Positions 1-8,345 are shown, numbered from the stretch's first letter. The stretch is DNA of 48,337 bases from Sphingomonadales bacterium (GCA_014763785.1 JACXUS010000002.1:1-48337), one strand, 5' to 3'. The notes: a model not told the origin generated them from the letters alone. Numbers and translations: made by a program.

Positions 1-63
1 CTTCACATGGGTCTGAAGGGCTTCACCAACATCAAGTTGTTTGCCGCTGATCTGGTACCGCAT
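1..63 (-). CDS. hpf: Ribosome hibernation promoting factor, N-terminal fragment (cut by window edge)
   Basis: Only the first 21 codons are in the window. The minus strand opens with ATG and reads MRYQISGKQLDVGEALQTHV, the usual start of long-form HPF/RaiA proteins, which bind the 30S decoding centre and dimerise ribosomes in stationary phase. A good ribosome binding site (GAAGGAG) lies just upstream. The gene lies downstream of lptB, the usual alphaproteobacterial order (lptB, rpoN or hpf, ptsN). The identification rests on the N-terminal motif and on context, since the rest of the protein is not visible. Confidence 0.75.
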   Translation of the reverse strand, partial: MRYQISGKQLDVGEALQTHVK

Positions 64-300
64 GGCTTCTCCTTCACGTCAATGGTCCGCCACCGGCATG
101 ACATGCCGGGGTTGCGGACCGGTTAATCCGGCTAGGCGCGGATGGGGGGGCGCGACACGGCTGGCAATCGCCTCGGGGTGCCGGGAATCGACCGGAACGG
201 CGGGGCAAAGGCGGGTCATGTGTTCACGCATTTGTCGTATTTGGGAACGGAACCCCGGCGCTGTCAACGGGTCACCGTTGCCGCAGCGCGGCATCCATGA
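64..300. other. Intergenic region between lptB and hpf
   Basis: This 237-bp gap has no convincing gene. It should carry the end of the lpt transcript and a promoter for hpf. A short hairpin (stem CAACGG/CCGTTG, loop GTCA, 265-280) lies 20 bp after the lptB stop. A minus-strand TTGACA (267-262) could be a -35 element, but no good -10 follows at 17 bp. A small ORF inside (79-294, minus) has no recognisable product and is probably noise. Confidence 0.4.
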
Positions 301-1080
301 TCACCAGATCCGGAAGTTCTGCCCCAGATAGACCCGACGCACGTTTTCGTCGCGGATCACCTCTTCGGTGCCACCCGACATCAGCACGCGGCCATCGTGC
401 AAAATATAGGCGCGATCGACGATCTCCAGCGTCTCGCGCACGTTGTGATCGGTGATCAGAACGCCGATGCCGCGTTCTTTCAGATGCGACACAAGGGCGC
501 GGATTTCCCCCACGGCGATCGGATCGACGCCCGCGAAGGGTTCGTCGAGCAGCAGATATTTCGGATCGGCCGCCAGACAGCGCGCGATTTCCACCCGCCG
601 CCGTTCGCCGCCCGACAGCGCGAGCGCCGGCGCCTGCGCCAGATGTTCGATCGAGAAATCGCCCAGCAATTCCTCGAGCCGCTCGCGACGGCGATGCGGG
701 TCCGAGACGGCGATCTCCAGCACGGCGGCGATATTCTGTTCGACCGTCAGCCCGCGAAAGATCGAGGCCTCCTGCGGCAGATAGCCGATGCCGAGCTTGG
801 CGCGGCGATACATCGGCAGGGCGGTCACATCGCGCCCCTCGATCGTGACCTGCCCCGCATCGGGCGTGATCAGCCCGGCGATATTGTAAAAGCAGGTGGT
901 CTTGCCCGAGCCGTTCGGCCCCAGCAGGGCCACGACCTCGCCCCGCTCCAGATGCAGCGAGACATCGCGGATCACCGGGCGCTTGCGATAGCTCTTGCGC
1001 AGCCCCACCACCCGCAGCCCGTCATCACCCTGCGAGAGCTGCAATTCGGGCGGCGTCAGATCCTCGTTCAGCGCATCCAT
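301..1080 (-). CDS. lptB: Lipopolysaccharide export ATP-binding protein LptB
   Basis: LptB is the cytoplasmic ATPase of the LptB2FG transporter that extracts LPS from the inner membrane. The 259-residue product has the Walker A motif GPNGSGKTT, the Q-loop (YLPQEASIF, typical of LptB), signature LSGGERRRVEIAR, Walker B YLLLDEPFAGVD, and the switch histidine in ITDHNVRETL. Length is normal; the family is about 240 residues. I chose the ATG at 1080 over a TTG one codon upstream because it forms a TGATG overlap with the lptA stop, which points to translational coupling. LptF and LptG are not in this window, as is usual in this group. Confidence 0.95.
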   Translation of the reverse strand: MDALNEDLTPPELQLSQGDDGLRVVGLRKSYRKRPVIRDVSLHLERGEVVALLGPNGSGKTTCFYNIAGLITPDAGQVTIEGRDVTALPMYRRAKLGIGYLPQEASIFRGLTVEQNIAAVLEIAVSDPHRRRERLEELLGDFSIEHLAQAPALALSGGERRRVEIARCLAADPKYLLLDEPFAGVDPIAVGEIRALVSHLKERGIGVLITDHNVRETLEIVDRAYILHDGRVLMSGGTEEVIRDENVRRVYLGQNFRIW

Positions 1081-1577
1081 CAATTGCCCCCCGGCTGCAG
1101 GATCGTGCGCACACGGCCCTGCATCTGCCCGGTTCCGGTCTTGAGGTCCACGTCCAGCTGCGTGCCCGCCATCACGCTGCCGCCCTGAGTCAGCAGCACA
1201 TTGCCGGTCATCACCATCTGCCCGGTGGTCACGTCATAAACGGCGGCATCGGATTGCGCCTGCTCGGTCGGCGAGACGAGGATCACATCGCCCGCCGCGC
1301 GCAGGAAATGGATCTTGGAGCGGTCCTCGCCCATATATTCGACGGTCAGCTCTGCGCTGCTCATCCGCATCTCGCCCTGCTTGGCGCGGACATTGCCGGA
1401 AAAGACGGCAAGCCCGGTTTCCTGATCGACGCTCAGCGTATCCGAGACGATCTCGACCGGCCCCCGTGTATCGGCGCGCAGACCCCCGAAGGCCACTTGT
1501 TGCGCCGCGGCGGGCAAGGCGGCCAGCATCAGGCCGAGGCAAAGAACAGACGATAGGGCACGCATCGAAAACCTCAT
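1080..1577 (-). CDS. lptA: Lipopolysaccharide transport periplasmic protein LptA
   Basis: LptA forms the beta-jellyroll bridge that carries LPS across the periplasm. The 165-residue product begins with a signal peptide (hydrophobic stretch SVLCLGLMLAALPAAAQQ), followed by the OstA-like beta repeats seen as alternating strands: VEIVSDTLSVDQETGLAVF, then GNVRAKQGEMRMSSAELTV and GNVLLTQGGSVMAGTQLDV. The ATG at 1577 overlaps the lptC stop as ATGA. A second in-frame ATG at 1565 gives a slightly shorter signal peptide and cannot be excluded. It sits between lptC and lptB and acts with them. Confidence 0.9.
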   Translation of the reverse strand: MRFSMRALSSVLCLGLMLAALPAAAQQVAFGGLRADTRGPVEIVSDTLSVDQETGLAVFSGNVRAKQGEMRMSSAELTVEYMGEDRSKIHFLRAAGDVILVSPTEQAQSDAAVYDVTTGQMVMTGNVLLTQGGSVMAGTQLDVDLKTGTGQMQGRVRTILQPGGN

Positions 1578-2173
1578 TGCTGCGGCTGATATACCAGCTT
1601 GACGCCGCCGTTGAAAACCAGATCGTGATGGCCCCGGGCGTCGCGGGTCATTTCCATCGACCCCGCCTCGAGCGTGCCAAAAGGCGCCTCGCCCTGCACC
1701 GGCCCGGGCGAGACAAGACGGCTCTGATCGGTGGCCATCTCGACATAATCCGACAGCATCCGATAGCCCTGCGAGGTCTGCATCGCGACCTTCTCGCGCA
1801 GCTCCATCAGCGCCGCGCCCGGGTCGATCCGGCCGCTTTCCGCGCTCAGATCGGTGACGGTGCCCGAGGGCGCCTCGAGCTTGGCAACGATCCGCTCGGC
1901 CGTCGTGCCATTGCCGCCCGCGATATCGGGCTTGGCCACCTGCGCGCGCACGACCAGCGCCGCGCCGTCGCGCGTCATGCCGGAATATTCGGGCTTGGTC
2001 AGCCGCGGCTCGGCCGCCAGCGCATCGACATCGACCTCGGAATAAAGCCGGGCCTGCGTCGGATCGACCTTGTCGGAGAACAGAAAGAGCGTCGACAACA
2101 GCACCAGCGCCGCCAAGGGCAGCGTCACCCGCGCCAGCGCGATCAGGCGGGAATGGCGGTTGTCGGCGCGCAT
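1574..2173 (-). CDS. lptC: LPS export ABC transporter periplasmic protein LptC
   Basis: LptC is the bitopic protein that accepts LPS from LptB2FG and hands it to LptA. The 199-residue product has a short basic N-terminus, one transmembrane helix (about residues 12-32, ALARVTLPLAALVLLSTLFL), and a periplasmic domain with beta-strand pattern, including PEYSGMTRDGAALVVRAQVA. Sequence conservation in this family is low, so the call leans on topology, size and position between kdsD and lptA. Its ATG overlaps the kdsD stop as TGATG. Confidence 0.9.
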   Translation of the reverse strand: MRADNRHSRLIALARVTLPLAALVLLSTLFLFSDKVDPTQARLYSEVDVDALAAEPRLTKPEYSGMTRDGAALVVRAQVAKPDIAGGNGTTAERIVAKLEAPSGTVTDLSAESGRIDPGAALMELREKVAMQTSQGYRMLSDYVEMATDQSRLVSPGPVQGEAPFGTLEAGSMEMTRDARGHHDLVFNGGVKLVYQPQQ

Positions 2174-3129
2174 CAGGCGACCCCGGCGCGCAGCAGGTCG
2201 TGGATATGCAGGATGCCCACGGGGCGGCCGTCCTCGACGGCAAAGAGGCAGGTGATCTTGCGCTCGTTCATCAGGCCAAGCGCCGCCTCGGCCAGTGCAG
2301 CAGGCGCGATGGCGCGCGGATTGGCGGTCATCACCTCGGCGGCGGTATGCTCCAAGAGGCCAACCATATGCCGCCGCAGGTCGCCATCGGTGATGATCCC
2401 GGCCAACCGGCCCGCCGCATCGGTCACACCGACCACGCCGAAACCCTTCTGGCTGATCACCAGCAGCACCTCGGACATCGGCATGTCCTCGGGCACCAGC
2501 GGCATGTCGCGATGCATCAGATCGCCGACCTTCGAGAGCTTCGCGCCAAGCTTGCCGCCCGGGTGGAAGGTGCGGAAATGTTCCGGCGTGAACTGGCGAT
2601 GCTCCATCAGCGCGACGGCCAGCGCATCGCCCAGCGCCAGGGTCATCGTGGTCGAGGTCGTGGGCACAACGCCGGTACCACAGGCCTCGGGCGCCTGCGG
2701 CAGCACCAGCGCCACATCCGATTGCCGCAACAGGGTAGAGTCGGGCCGCGAGGCCACCCCGATCAGCGGGATCGCAAAACGCCGCGTATGCGCGATCAGA
2801 TCGGCCAGCTCGGGGGTCTCGCCCGAATTCGACAGCACCAGCGCCACATCCTCGCGCGTGACCATGCCCAGATCGCCATGGCTCGCCTCGGCGGGGTGGA
2901 CGAATTGCGCGGGGGTGCCCGTGCTGGCCAGCGTCGCCGCGATCTTGCGCGCGATATGGCCCGATTTGCCCATCCCCGACACGATCACGCGGCCGCGCGC
3001 GGTCAAAATCGCCTCTACCGCGGCGGAAAACGCGCCATTCAGACTGTCCGACAACAGGGCAAGGCCCTGTGCCTCGATGCCGATCACGCGGCGCGCGGTC
3101 TCGAGATATTCAGTGGTGGAAGATGTCAT
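2173..3129 (-). CDS. kdsD: D-arabinose-5-phosphate isomerase KdsD/KpsF
   Basis: This cytoplasmic enzyme converts ribulose 5-phosphate to arabinose 5-phosphate, the first step to Kdo. The 318-residue product has an N-terminal SIS domain (about residues 35-170) with the motif SGMGKSGHIARKIAATLAST and the segment HPAEASHGDLG. Two CBS domains follow (about 200-318). Length is as expected, about 320. It is first in the coupled kdsD-lptCAB group, and its start overlaps the 3' end of rnd by 20 bp. The KpsF form of the family is tied to capsule loci, and an accessory polysaccharide locus starts only 0.9 kb away. The conserved LPS neighbourhood, however, argues for the housekeeping KdsD role. Confidence 0.93.
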   Translation of the reverse strand: MTSSTTEYLETARRVIGIEAQGLALLSDSLNGAFSAAVEAILTARGRVIVSGMGKSGHIARKIAATLASTGTPAQFVHPAEASHGDLGMVTREDVALVLSNSGETPELADLIAHTRRFAIPLIGVASRPDSTLLRQSDVALVLPQAPEACGTGVVPTTSTTMTLALGDALAVALMEHRQFTPEHFRTFHPGGKLGAKLSKVGDLMHRDMPLVPEDMPMSEVLLVISQKGFGVVGVTDAAGRLAGIITDGDLRRHMVGLLEHTAAEVMTANPRAIAPAALAEAALGLMNERKITCLFAVEDGRPVGILHIHDLLRAGVA

Positions 3130-3724
3130 TCGGCTCCTCCCAGCCCATCAGGTCGAGCCGCGCCCGCGTCGGCAGGAAATCGAAACAGGCCTGCGCCAGC
3201 TCGGTGCGGCCCTCGCGCGCCAGCCGCTCGGCCAGAGCCGATTTCAGCTGATGCAGATAGAGAACATCCGAGGCCGCATATTCGAGCTGCGCCTGCGTCA
3301 GCGTGGCCGCGCCCCAGTCCGAGGTCTGTTGCTGCTTCGAGATATCGACGCCAGCGAGTTCCTGCAGCAGATATTTCAGCCCGTGCCGGTCGGTGAAGGT
3401 GCGCACCATCTTGGACGCGATCTTGGTGCAGAAGACCGGCGCGGTCACGACGCCAAAGGCATTGTAAAGCGCCGCGATATCGAAGCGCGCGAAGTGAAAC
3501 AGCTTCTCGGTGCCCGGATCGGCCAGCATCGCGCACAGCCGCGGCGCCGTGGTCTGCCCCTTGGCGATCTGCACCAGATGCGCATCGCCATCGCCCGAGG
3601 AAAGCTGCACGAGGCAAAGCCGGTCACGCCGCGGATCAAGCCCCATGGTTTCGGTGTCGATGGCCACGACCGGGCCAAGATCCAGCCCCTCGGGCAAGTC
3701 GTTCTGATGCAGGTGAATGGTCAC
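3110..3724 (-). CDS. rnd: Ribonuclease D, short form
   Basis: A 3'-5' exoribonuclease of the DEDD family, expected to act in tRNA 3'-end maturation and RNA turnover. The three exonuclease motifs are visible in the 204-residue product: ExoI VVAIDTETMGLDP, ExoII HFARFDIAALYNAFG, ExoIII QLEYAASDVLYLHQLK. The C-terminal HRDC domains of the E. coli enzyme (375 residues) are absent, as is normal for the alphaproteobacterial short form. The open frame continues upstream to about 4066, but recognisable RNase D sequence begins at a GTG at 3724 (VTIHLHQNDLPEG), so I use that start. The ribosome binding site is weak. Confidence 0.9.
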   Translation of the reverse strand: MTIHLHQNDLPEGLDLGPVVAIDTETMGLDPRRDRLCLVQLSSGDGDAHLVQIAKGQTTAPRLCAMLADPGTEKLFHFARFDIAALYNAFGVVTAPVFCTKIASKMVRTFTDRHGLKYLLQELAGVDISKQQQTSDWGAATLTQAQLEYAASDVLYLHQLKSALAERLAREGRTELAQACFDFLPTRARLDLMGWEEPNDIFHH

Positions 3725-4001
3725 GGAAATCGTCTCTCGCTGTTGTTGCGGCCATATAAGCGCGAAGACGGGGGAAAGCCAATGTCGCGTGGCGGCGATA
3801 CAGCGGGTCGATTCGGCTGAATCCGCTGCTTGATGCCCAATAGAATGAACGATATACACTGTGCCGGGTTGCACAGTGAGCAGGCGCGCCCGCTCGTGTG
3901 CCCGCCGTAGCCGGGCTATGCGACGGCGCCCGTCGCATGGCGTGGTCTGCAACAGGATTGGCACACCCGCCGAAAAACGATAAATTACCGTGATTGGCCA
4001 G
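3725..4001. promoter_or_regulatory. Divergent intergenic region with two perfect dyads between rnd and the polysaccharide locus
   Basis: This 277-bp gap separates minus-strand rnd from the first gene of the accessory locus. It holds two perfect inverted repeats. One is CACTGTG-8 nt-CACAGTG (3857-3863 and 3872-3878). The other is ATGCGACGG-cgc-CCGTCGCAT (3918-3926 and 3930-3938). Neither is followed by a T run, so they look more like operators or RNA stems than terminators. The stretch before 4002 is AT-rich (AAAAACGATAAATTA) and could hold a promoter for the plus-strand genes. The exact promoter is not clear. Confidence 0.5.
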
Positions 4002-5924
4002 ATGAAGAAAACGATCGAAGTCCTTGCTGCCGAACTGTCGAAATGGTCAAGCGTCACGACCCCCATTCAAAAGGGCGACTGGGTTCCGATCTTTCGGATG
4101 GATCAATCGAACCAGATTGCTTCTCTCGAACCGCTTTTCTTCGAATCCGGGGGCATCGAACAGGTCTCATTGAGCGGCGAACGCGCTCTGCCCTTGCTGC
4201 GCCAGCAGGTCGTTTCCACCGGCGGCCTGCGCAACAGCCTTTTCACGGAAGTCTTTCGCAAACACAGCAAGTTTGATCGAATTAAACTGAGTTTCGATGT
4301 CGAGGGCTCCTTTGCCTATGAAATCTCTCGCACAATGTTTGACGGCAGGACCAACCAGCTCGGCCGGGGAACAATCATTCCCCGCGCGGATGCGCCCGAC
4401 AGCCGACGCACCGAAACGCCTGTCTCCCTGTCTATCGAGAACGACCTTGGGCGAAGCGCACGCCTGCATTGGAGCCTGAAGGCGCTCAGCGACGATGCTG
4501 TGATCCATGATGCTGTCTGGAACGCGGAGGCGCCGGGCGATAGCTCCGGTCGGATGATCGTTGTGCTGCGGACCTTCGGGCGCACTGAAGACATCAAATC
4601 ACTGCTCCGCGCCTTCGAGAAGCAATGCAGTTTCAGCCCGGTATATGCACGGCTTCTGAAAAACATTTTCTTCTATGTTCTGGATACCTCCAGCGACCTC
4701 TCATCCAGCAGCTATCAAGAGTTTGCCGAATTCGCTCACGTCCACGCGCATGTGGTAAAGGGCGCCAACCTCGGTGGCGGCGGCAACATGAGTCAGGCTC
4801 TGCTGCAGCTTGATCAAGCGATCCATCTTGCGCAGATCGAGGTGAACGAGCTTCTTCTGCTTGACGATGACCTCACGGTGTCGCTCGAGAGTCTTTTGCG
4901 ACATTGGGCGACCATCGTCTTCCGTTCTGATGCGACAATCTTCACCCTGCCCGTTCTGATGAAATCCGAACCTGCCCGAATGTGGGAAGACGGGGCAATC
5001 TGGGGACGGTTCCTGGATGACGACATTTCCCCGGACCGGACCGCGATCGCACCGCGCCTGCTGCGCCACAATCGTGATGTTCTCGATATAAATTTCGTCA
5101 ATGAGATGGCGGCAGCTCATTACCCGGAATACTGCACGTTCATCTTCTTCAGCCTGCCCTATGCGCGGTTCACCGAACTGGGCTATCCCGCGGCCTTTTT
5201 CCTGCGTGGCGACGATATTGAATACAGCCTGCGACACCGCGCCAAGGGCGGGGCGATCCTGTCCAACGCGAACCTCTGCGCTTGGCATGAGCCGGCTCAT
5301 TCGTATGGCCAAGAATATATGTCGATCGCCCACGGCATCATCATCAACATGCGATATGGTGCTACTGACCCGTCTTCGTTTGCGCGCTTCTTCCACCAAC
5401 GGCTCGTGTCGCATGCGAGCATCTCTGATGCGGCTGGCCTGCGCCTCTACGCCAAGGTCTTGGCCGACCTGAACAGCAAAACGATGTTCCTGACGCATGA
5501 ATTTGCCGCGCGCTATGTCAAGCGTCTGGGCGAATTCAAAGCGTTCGATGCCAATTTTGAATATGTCGCGCCCGAACTCAGGGGGGCTCTGCGCCACGCA
5601 GCAAAGTTGAACCGTACAACACTAGGGGAATACGGCTTTCTTTATCCTCCGATCGAAGGTCGACCGCGCTATACACGCGTCATTCTCGAAAACCCACATA
5701 CCCAAAGCGCACGCGTCTACGATCCGCGCAATCCTTCGCTTATCGCCGAATGCGCCGCCGCGGCAGCGGAATTTGCGCCGGAGTTCAGCGCGTTCCTGAC
5801 TGACTATGACACTCTCAGGGCCCATTACCTTGAGCGCTTCGCGGTTGTTTCCAAACCCGAATTTTGGCAGCGGGAACTGACGCACTATCCGGCTCCGGAA
5901 ACCCTGTTCCATAAACCCGAGTAA
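4002..5924 (+). CDS. GlfT2-like galactofuranosyltransferase (GT2 family)
   Basis: The 640-residue product matches the plan and size of mycobacterial GlfT2 (637 residues). It has an N-terminal beta-rich domain (about 1-180), a GT-A core opening with MIVVLRTFGRTEDIKSLLRA, the metal-binding triad in LLLLDDDLTVS (D288-D290), an acidic pair in FLRGDDIEYSLRH (D404, D405), the WH pair in LCAWHEPAHSYG (H429), and a helical C-terminus. GlfT2 transfers galactofuranose from UDP-Galf to a growing chain at the inner face of the membrane. The glf gene downstream, which makes UDP-Galf, supports this. A GTG at 3990 could add four residues; neither start has a clear ribosome binding site. Codon use is less GC-biased than in the neighbours, suggesting transfer. 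The true acceptor is unknown. Confidence 0.8.
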   Translation: MKKTIEVLAAELSKWSSVTTPIQKGDWVPIFRMDQSNQIASLEPLFFESGGIEQVSLSGERALPLLRQQVVSTGGLRNSLFTEVFRKHSKFDRIKLSFDVEGSFAYEISRTMFDGRTNQLGRGTIIPRADAPDSRRTETPVSLSIENDLGRSARLHWSLKALSDDAVIHDAVWNAEAPGDSSGRMIVVLRTFGRTEDIKSLLRAFEKQCSFSPVYARLLKNIFFYVLDTSSDLSSSSYQEFAEFAHVHAHVVKGANLGGGGNMSQALLQLDQAIHLAQIEVNELLLLDDDLTVSLESLLRHWATIVFRSDATIFTLPVLMKSEPARMWEDGAIWGRFLDDDISPDRTAIAPRLLRHNRDVLDINFVNEMAAAHYPEYCTFIFFSLPYARFTELGYPAAFFLRGDDIEYSLRHRAKGGAILSNANLCAWHEPAHSYGQEYMSIAHGIIINMRYGATDPSSFARFFHQRLVSHASISDAAGLRLYAKVLADLNSKTMFLTHEFAARYVKRLGEFKAFDANFEYVAPELRGALRHAAKLNRTTLGEYGFLYPPIEGRPRYTRVILENPHTQSARVYDPRNPSLIAECAAAAAEFAPEFSAFLTDYDTLRAHYLERFAVVSKPEFWQRELTHYPAPETLFHKPE

Positions 5925-5932
5925 GAGCGTCG

Positions 5933-6436
5933 ATGCGAAACGTAAAACAAGACGATTTCACCCGGCGCTTGCTGCCCGGAGCGTCGCTGCCCGACGGAAG
6001 CGCCCTCGTGTCCGGCCTGCGATGCCAGCTTTGGTGCCGCGTTTCGGGTGACATCCGCTACCTTGACGGAAATCAGCATACCGGCACGGTCCAAACACTT
6101 GCCGAGGACCTCGCGCAGCAGCCACAGTTCACCGGTGTAAACTGGGTACTGGAAGCGCGGCCCGATGGGCTTTGGGCTTTGCTCAATCAGGGCGATCCGA
6201 ATTTTGCGCTGATTGGCACCGGCACCGATGTCCGACTGGGACGCTTGAACCCTCAGACAACCCGGGACGCCACGGCCGAGTGGATTGTCTATGTCTCCGA
6301 TCAGGGCAAGCTTCTACTGCGGCCTGTGCTCGGCGAATGGCTGATCGCAGAGGACAACACAGGTGGTGTCGCGCTCGGCCGGTGCTCCGCCGCCGATACG
6401 GCTAAAAGCCTGTGGACAGTCACGCCGCGGGCCTAG
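5933..6436 (+). CDS. Small protein with probable beta-trefoil fold, unknown function
   Basis: I do not recognise this 167-residue protein by name. Its C-terminal two thirds show a roughly threefold pattern: stretches ending in a W-containing strand (VNWVLEARPDG, EWIVYVSDQGK, SLWTVTP), each preceded by a V/L-R-L-G/L-R element (DVRLGRLN, VALGRCS) and a basic or D/N-rich turn. That is the look of a ricin- or fascin-type beta-trefoil, a common carbohydrate-binding fold. There is no signal peptide or membrane segment, so it should be cytoplasmic. It starts 8 bp after the GlfT2-like gene, so the two are probably co-translated and may act together. The fold call is inference. Confidence 0.6.
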   Translation: MRNVKQDDFTRRLLPGASLPDGSALVSGLRCQLWCRVSGDIRYLDGNQHTGTVQTLAEDLAQQPQFTGVNWVLEARPDGLWALLNQGDPNFALIGTGTDVRLGRLNPQTTRDATAEWIVYVSDQGKLLLRPVLGEWLIAEDNTGGVALGRCSAADTAKSLWTVTPRA

Positions 6437-6496
6437 ACACTCGCGCAAAACACAGCCAATCCGCGCCCTTAGATCTGGTCCCTGAAAGGCATAGTC

Positions 6497-7258
6497 GTGA
6501 AGATCTATATCTACACCATCCCAAAGGCCGGAACCTATCTCCTGGCAGAATTCCTCGAACGTCTGGGCTTCGAGAACAGCGGGTTTCATGTAGACCTCGA
6601 GAGCTATCTCGACACGAAGAAGCTGAGCCTTGAGATAAATGCGCAAACACCAGAAGCGGCCCGTGTCGATCAGTTCTTCGTCGGTACGCTGAAGGGCATG
6701 CCCGACAATAGCCTCGCATTCGGCCATCTGGCGGTGCCGCTGCTGGGGTGGGCCCCGCCCAGATTCAGCTTCGTTTGCAGCTATAGGCATCCGCGTAAAA
6801 CCTTGGTTTCTGAATTCATCGACTTCAGATTCCGTCGTAAGGATGTCGAATGGCTTGGTTTCGATACCATCCCCGACGATGCTAAGGCTTTCGGCCAGTA
6901 TCTGGTCCACCATGGACCGATCCACCTGAGAATCTTCTCTCAGTTCGTCGCCTGTTCGACCCTGTTCAACGATCCGTTCTTCCAGCGCTACAGCCCCGAA
7001 CGGTCGATTTTCGTGAACTTCGATACCTTCCTGAAGGACCCATCCGAAGCCGTCCGCATCGCCGAACATTTCGGACGTGACGCCGCGATGGGCCTCGCCG
7101 CGCGCGATGACGCGCTGGCTGCAGAGACCAAGACAAAGGCCGTCGACCTCAAGATCGACCGAGACAGCCTCTGGACCGCCGAGAACGAGCGACTTTACGA
7201 GGAACTTGGCGTTTTCAATGCGGTCGATCGGGCGCGTAGCACCGGGTTGAATATCTAG
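6497..7258 (+). CDS. Sulfotransferase-family protein
   Basis: The 253-residue product opens with a PAPS-binding loop (YTIPKAGTYLLAEFL, the 5'-phosphosulfate motif PKxGT) and has a plausible 3'-phosphate motif in CSYRHPRKTLVSEF (R...S), both diagnostic for cytosolic or Golgi-type sulfotransferases. It probably transfers sulfate from PAPS to a sugar hydroxyl. The start is a GTG at 6497 with AAAGG upstream. It lies between the trefoil gene (60-bp gap) and a second, unrelated-looking sulfotransferase gene (37-bp gap), within the glf operon. The substrate is not known, but context points to the locus polysaccharide. It has the same lower-GC codon use as the preceding genes. Confidence 0.75.
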   Translation: MKIYIYTIPKAGTYLLAEFLERLGFENSGFHVDLESYLDTKKLSLEINAQTPEAARVDQFFVGTLKGMPDNSLAFGHLAVPLLGWAPPRFSFVCSYRHPRKTLVSEFIDFRFRRKDVEWLGFDTIPDDAKAFGQYLVHHGPIHLRIFSQFVACSTLFNDPFFQRYSPERSIFVNFDTFLKDPSEAVRIAEHFGRDAAMGLAARDDALAAETKTKAVDLKIDRDSLWTAENERLYEELGVFNAVDRARSTGLNI

Positions 7259-7295
7259 CCCGGAGCAAATACCGGGGGCTCAAGGTCGGCAAAGA

Positions 7296-8336
7296 ATGAA
7301 ACTCATCCTGCATATCGGCACCCCGAAGACCGCATCGACCCTCTTGCAAAACAGCCTGGAGGCGAACCCCGACTGGTTGGCGCAGCACGGCGCGGCCTAT
7401 GGTCGGGCCTGCTCACCCTATCCCAATCACCTGACCCTGTGCTTCGCGGTCAGTCCAGAAATCTCCGGTCTCGCTCTGTCTTTGGGGATCGACAGCGAGG
7501 CCGCGAAGATCGAGCTGCGTCGCCAGATCTCGGCAGAGATTGCTGCCCATCTGGCCGAGCTGCCGGCGCAGGTCGATCGCTACATCCTTTCGAGCGAAAA
7601 CCTGACCGGCAATCTGTTTGATGCCGAAGGGATTGCACGGCTGCGCGATATGCTGGCTCCGCTGTTCGACGAAATCGAGATCGTCGTTTATGTGCGTCGG
7701 CAGGATGACGCCATTCTGTCGATGTATGCCGAACACATGCGGCAAGGGTTCTCCAACGCGCCCTTCGACGCATTTGTCGACCAGTGCTGCGGTGCCGGAA
7801 GTCCGGTGCTTTATCTCTATTATCGCCGCGAACTGCTGAAGTGGATCGAGGTCTGGGGCCGCGGGGCGCTGACCGTCCGCCTGTTCGAAGGCCCGGCTTT
7901 AACGGGCGGTGATATTTTGAGTGACTTCCTGAGCGTCGCGCTCGGACGGTCCGATCTCGACCTGAGCAATTTCGTTCGCTCCAATGTCGACAATCGGGCC
8001 CGGTCGGCCCCCGTGCTCGAGACACTGCGGCGATTGCAACCTGCGATCCCGTTTCTTGCGCAGGGGCGACCCAACGAACTCCGGGCGCGCCTGACGCCCT
8101 ATGTTTACGAACTGCCGACCGAGCCGCGCCCGGTGATGGCACGTGATCAGGCGCGAGCGATCATGCACCATTTCCGCATCGCCAATGGCTGGCTGCACGA
8201 GACTTTCTTTCCGGATCTGCCAGCTCCGCTGTTTCCGGAGCGCCCGGATCGGCCGGAGCGCGGAAATCTCGGTGTCCTGAGCGATGACGACTATGCCGAG
8301 ATCGTCTCGCGCCTGCTCCTGCAGGCCCTGCGCTGA
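7296..8336 (+). CDS. Sulfotransferase-like protein, paralogue of the one at 15685-16740
   Basis: The 346-residue product starts MKLILHIGTPKTASTLLQ, a P-loop of the sulfotransferase type, and carries VVYVRRQDDAILSMYAEHM, a likely 3'-phosphosulfate segment with R and S in the expected places. It is collinear along its whole length with the protein encoded at 15685-16740 on the other strand. Shared blocks include the ENLTGNL, LRRLQP-IPF and PTEPRPVMA segments. Family members with this HIGTPKTAS start are often annotated only as hypothetical or sulfotransferase family. It probably sulfates the capsule sugar, but that is inference from context. The gene is followed by a stem-loop and then glf. Confidence 0.7.
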   Translation: MKLILHIGTPKTASTLLQNSLEANPDWLAQHGAAYGRACSPYPNHLTLCFAVSPEISGLALSLGIDSEAAKIELRRQISAEIAAHLAELPAQVDRYILSSENLTGNLFDAEGIARLRDMLAPLFDEIEIVVYVRRQDDAILSMYAEHMRQGFSNAPFDAFVDQCCGAGSPVLYLYYRRELLKWIEVWGRGALTVRLFEGPALTGGDILSDFLSVALGRSDLDLSNFVRSNVDNRARSAPVLETLRRLQPAIPFLAQGRPNELRARLTPYVYELPTEPRPVMARDQARAIMHHFRIANGWLHETFFPDLPAPLFPERPDRPERGNLGVLSDDDYAEIVSRLLLQALR

Positions 8337-8345
8337 TCGGCCCGA

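Noticed and set aside
3857-3938. The dyads as ends of an insertion sequence
   Set aside because: They are short, unrelated to each other, enclose no transposase, and no target duplication is seen.
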